Assembly (NCBI RefSeq): GCF_014196335.1
Contig: NZ_JACIDM010000001.1
Span: 434,001 to 498,000 of the forward strand
Direction of reading: 5' to 3'
DNA from: Brevundimonas lenta
Lineage (GTDB): Bacteria; Pseudomonadota; Alphaproteobacteria; Caulobacterales; Caulobacteraceae
DNA: 64,000 nucleotides
Part shown: one piece after another, positions 62,119-64,000 of the stretch
Layout of the letters: every line of letters starts with the position of its first letter
Numbering within the stretch: position 1 is the stretch's first letter
Position numbers and translations under genes: made by a program
The notes under the pieces: model-generated
Told to the model about the DNA's origin: nothing
Seen by the model: only the letters and a program-made list of their open reading frames with translations
The model's database searches: none

Positions 62119-63786
62119 TCAGTCGCCGATCGTGTTCAGGTCCCGGCCCCGGGTCTCCGGCAGCCACAGCAGGCTGACGATGACTGCGACCAGGGTGAAG
62201 GCGATCGAGTACCAGAGGCCGAAATAGATATTCCCGGACCACGCCACCAGAGCGAAGCTGGCCGCGGGCAGCAACCCCCCGACCCAGCCGGTGCCGATGT
62301 TGTAGGGCAGGCTCATCGCCGTGTAGCGCACCCGCGTCGGGAACAGCTCGACCAGGGCCGCGGCCTGCGGGCCGTACAGGGCCGTGGCGGCGACCATGAA
62401 GATCATCAGGATGGCGAACACCAACGGCATGTTGATCCGCGCCGGATCGGCCTTCGCCGGATAGCCGGCCTCGGCGAGCGCCGCCTTGATGCGCGTCTCG
62501 ACATCGGTGCGGGCGGCCTTCAGCTCGGCGGGCGGCAGGCCCGTTCCCTCGACCGAGGCGACCTCGGTCGAACCGACGCGGACCACGGCCAGCGATCCGG
62601 CCGGGGCTGCGACGTTGCTGTAGGAGACGCCGGCGTTGGACAGCACGCTCTTGGCCAGGTCGCACGAGCTGGCGAAGGTGGCCTTGCCGACGGGGTCGAA
62701 CTGCAGGGCGCAGGTGGCGGGGTCGGCGACGACCGTGACCGGGGCGGCGGCCTGGGCCTCGGCCAGGGCCGGGTTGGCGGCGCGGGTCAGCGCCTCGAAA
62801 CCGGGGAAGAAGGCGATCAGGGCCAGGATCATGCCGAACAGCATCACCGGCTTGCGCCCGACCTTGTCCGACAGCCAGCCGAAGAAGACGTAGAGGAAGG
62901 CCGAGGCGACGGTGACGGCCAGCACCAGCTGGTCGACGGTGTTGGTGTCGACCCTCAGCACCCGCTCCATGAAGAAGCGGGTGTAGAAATAGCCGCAGTA
63001 CCAGACGGCGCCCTGGGCGATCATGATGCCGAACAGGGCGATCAGGACGAAGCGGCCGTTCTTCCAGGTCAGGAAGGCCTCGCGATAGGGCGCGCGGTGG
63101 TCGCTGTCGGAGGCTTCGGCCTCCATCTGCTGATAGGCCGGGCTTTCGTTCAGCTTCAGCCGGATCCACAGCGACACCGCCAGCAGCAGGGCCGACAGCA
63201 GGAAGGGGATGCGCCAGCCCCATGCGTCGAACGCCTCGGTTCCCAGCGCGGCGCGCGTGATCAGGATGACGGAAAGGGCGCCGATCAGGCCGGCGGCGGC
63301 GGTGGTCTGGATCCAGCCGGTCAGGAAGCCGCGCTTTTTGATCGGGGAATGCTCGGCGACATAGATGGCCGCCCCGCCGTATTCGCCGCCCAGGGCGAAG
63401 CCCTGCAGCATGCGCATGATCAGCAGCAGGATCGGCGCGGCCAGCCCGATCTGCGAGTAGTCGGGCAGCAGGCCGATGGCCACGGTGGCCAGACCCATCA
63501 GGGTGATGGTGACCAGGAAGGTGGTCTTGCGGCCGGTGCGGTCGCCGAACCAGCCGAACACCAGCGCGCCCAGCGGCCGGACCACGAAGCCCAGGCCGAA
63601 GGTCAGCAGGGCCATGATGTAGGCGACGGTCTCGCCGGCATCGGCGAAGAAGTGGCGGGCGATGATGGTGGTCAGCGAGCCGAAGACGAAGAAGTCATAC
63701 CATTCGAACGCCGTGCCCGCGGCCGAGGCCGTGACCACGGTCTTGAGGCCGGGCCCCTCTTTGGCTTGCGCCGCTTCGGTCGTCAT
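62119..63786 (-). CDS. MFS transporter, metabolite:H+ symporter family, with large periplasmic insertion
   Basis: A 555-residue, 12-helix transporter, about 110 longer than usual. The N-terminal half has TAFEWYDFFVFGSL, GWFGDRTGRKTT (motif A) and GGEYGGAAIYVAEHSP, signatures of the KgtP/ProP/ShiA group. After helix 9 (VMLFGMILALIAFFPGF) a hydrophilic insert spans about 333-450 with two cysteines (359 and 375), then helices 10-12 resume at INMPLVFAILMIFM. Topology places the insert in the periplasm. The substrate is probably an organic or amino acid used by the downstream SSADH. Nothing else but its promoter lies up to 63880. Confidence 0.93.
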   Translation of the reverse strand: MTTEAAQAKEGPGLKTVVTASAAGTAFEWYDFFVFGSLTTIIARHFFADAGETVAYIMALLTFGLGFVVRPLGALVFGWFGDRTGRKTTFLVTITLMGLATVAIGLLPDYSQIGLAAPILLLIMRMLQGFALGGEYGGAAIYVAEHSPIKKRGFLTGWIQTTAAAGLIGALSVILITRAALGTEAFDAWGWRIPFLLSALLLAVSLWIRLKLNESPAYQQMEAEASDSDHRAPYREAFLTWKNGRFVLIALFGIMIAQGAVWYCGYFYTRFFMERVLRVDTNTVDQLVLAVTVASAFLYVFFGWLSDKVGRKPVMLFGMILALIAFFPGFEALTRAANPALAEAQAAAPVTVVADPATCALQFDPVGKATFASSCDLAKSVLSNAGVSYSNVAAPAGSLAVVRVGSTEVASVEGTGLPPAELKAARTDVETRIKAALAEAGYPAKADPARINMPLVFAILMIFMVAATALYGPQAAALVELFPTRVRYTAMSLPYNIGTGWVGGLLPAASFALVAWSGNIYFGLWYSIAFTLVAVIVSLLWLPETRGRDLNTIGD

Positions 63787-63880
63787 GGATCGCTTCCCCT
63801 CAGGGCGTCTCTGACGGACGCCTTTCGAGGGCGGATGCTAGAGGGCGGGACGGCCCGCGCAAGAGGGCTTCAGACAAGCA

Positions 63881-63913
63881 AAGGCCCGCCGGTGGGGGGA
63901 ACCGGCGGGCCTT
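63881..63913 (-). terminator. Strong rho-independent terminator
   Basis: A 13-bp perfect stem (AAGGCCCGCCGGT with its complement) closes a 7-nt loop. On the minus strand it is followed by TTTGCTTG, and it stands 57 bp after the stop of the partial gene at the right edge. On the plus strand CTTCTTC follows, so it may work both ways. Confidence 0.8.
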
Positions 63914-63969
63914 CTTCATCCGGACGGCGAGTCGGGGGGGAAACCGCTGCCCGGGAACCGTATTCGTCG

Positions 63970-64000
63970 TTAGTGCTTGGCGTCTTCGGCCGCGGTGGTG
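63970..64000 (-). CDS. C-terminal end of an unidentified gene
   Basis: Reading the minus strand from the right edge, one frame gives T-T-A-A-E-D-A-K-H followed by TAA (63970-63972). The strong terminator at 63881-63913 just downstream supports a gene ending here. Nine residues are too few to identify it, and the other frames are also open, so the call is weak. Confidence 0.35.
   Translation of the reverse strand, partial: TTAAEDAKH

Overview
The window is GC-rich, almost fully coding chromosomal DNA from an alphaproteobacterium, most likely Caulobacterales and plausibly Brevundimonas. This is inferred from gene content and order: nadD-rsfS-rlmH-envC-ctpA-yibQ-rppH, trpF-trpB-trpA-accD-folC, an atpHAGDC operon without the Fo genes, and tsaE-amgK-murU-addB-addA-trxA. 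TTG and GTG starts are frequent and many genes overlap by ATGA. I see no rRNA, tRNA, integrase, transposase, phage gene or CRISPR array. No stretch longer than about 265 bases lacks a gene.

Layout. 1-6.0 kb: the start of a PfkB-type kinase, an ATP-grasp enzyme, nth with a membrane protein, a secreted serine hydrolase and a flavin amine oxidase. 6.1-9.5 kb: an EmrA-EmrB-TetR efflux operon with a likely self-operator in its promoter. 9.5-19.7 kb: creatininase-like hydrolase, phasin, AMP nucleosidase, lipoprotein esterase, AsmA protein and two tandem secreted S9 peptidases. 19.7-29.9 kb: one long overlapping operon (acyltransferase, tsaE, amgK, murU, addB, addA) followed by trxA. 29.9-30.5 kb: two small paralogous secreted proteins.

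30.5-39.1 kb, minus strand: folC, accD, trpA, a small secreted protein wedged between trpA and trpB, trpB, trpF, a DAO-family flavoprotein, a pseudouridine synthase and an RsmC-like methyltransferase. 39.2-41.8 kb: glutaminyl cyclase, TerC and a secreted EEP-family phosphodiesterase. 41.9-47.0 kb: the F1 ATP synthase operon behind a structured leader. 47.0-48.7 kb: metallophosphoesterase, a SugE/Gdx SMR exporter behind a hairpin-rich leader, and a DUF1272 protein. 48.8-57.2 kb: envelope and ribosome housekeeping (rppH, yibQ-like, MliC-like lipoprotein, ctpA, envC-like, rlmH, rsfS, nadD, a DUF1579-like protein, obgE). 57.3-64 kb: coiled-coil and small hypothetical proteins, the ald/lrp divergent pair, an orphan hypothetical, and an MFS transporter-succinate semialdehyde dehydrogenase operon.

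Most of the window is ordinary core genome. The least explained signals are non-coding: (i) the atp leader, with two GNRA-capped hairpins and a competing 10-bp pairing; (ii) the three-hairpin sugE leader, whose last hairpin has an ACGG loop like a guanidine-II riboswitch hairpin; (iii) two 125-127-bp perfect-ended palindromic elements, one of which adjoins the folC start. Unusual proteins are an AccD without its zinc-ribbon cysteines, an MFS transporter with a ~118-residue periplasmic insertion, a TrpA with Glu at the catalytic Asp60 position, and the tandem small Cys-pair secreted proteins.
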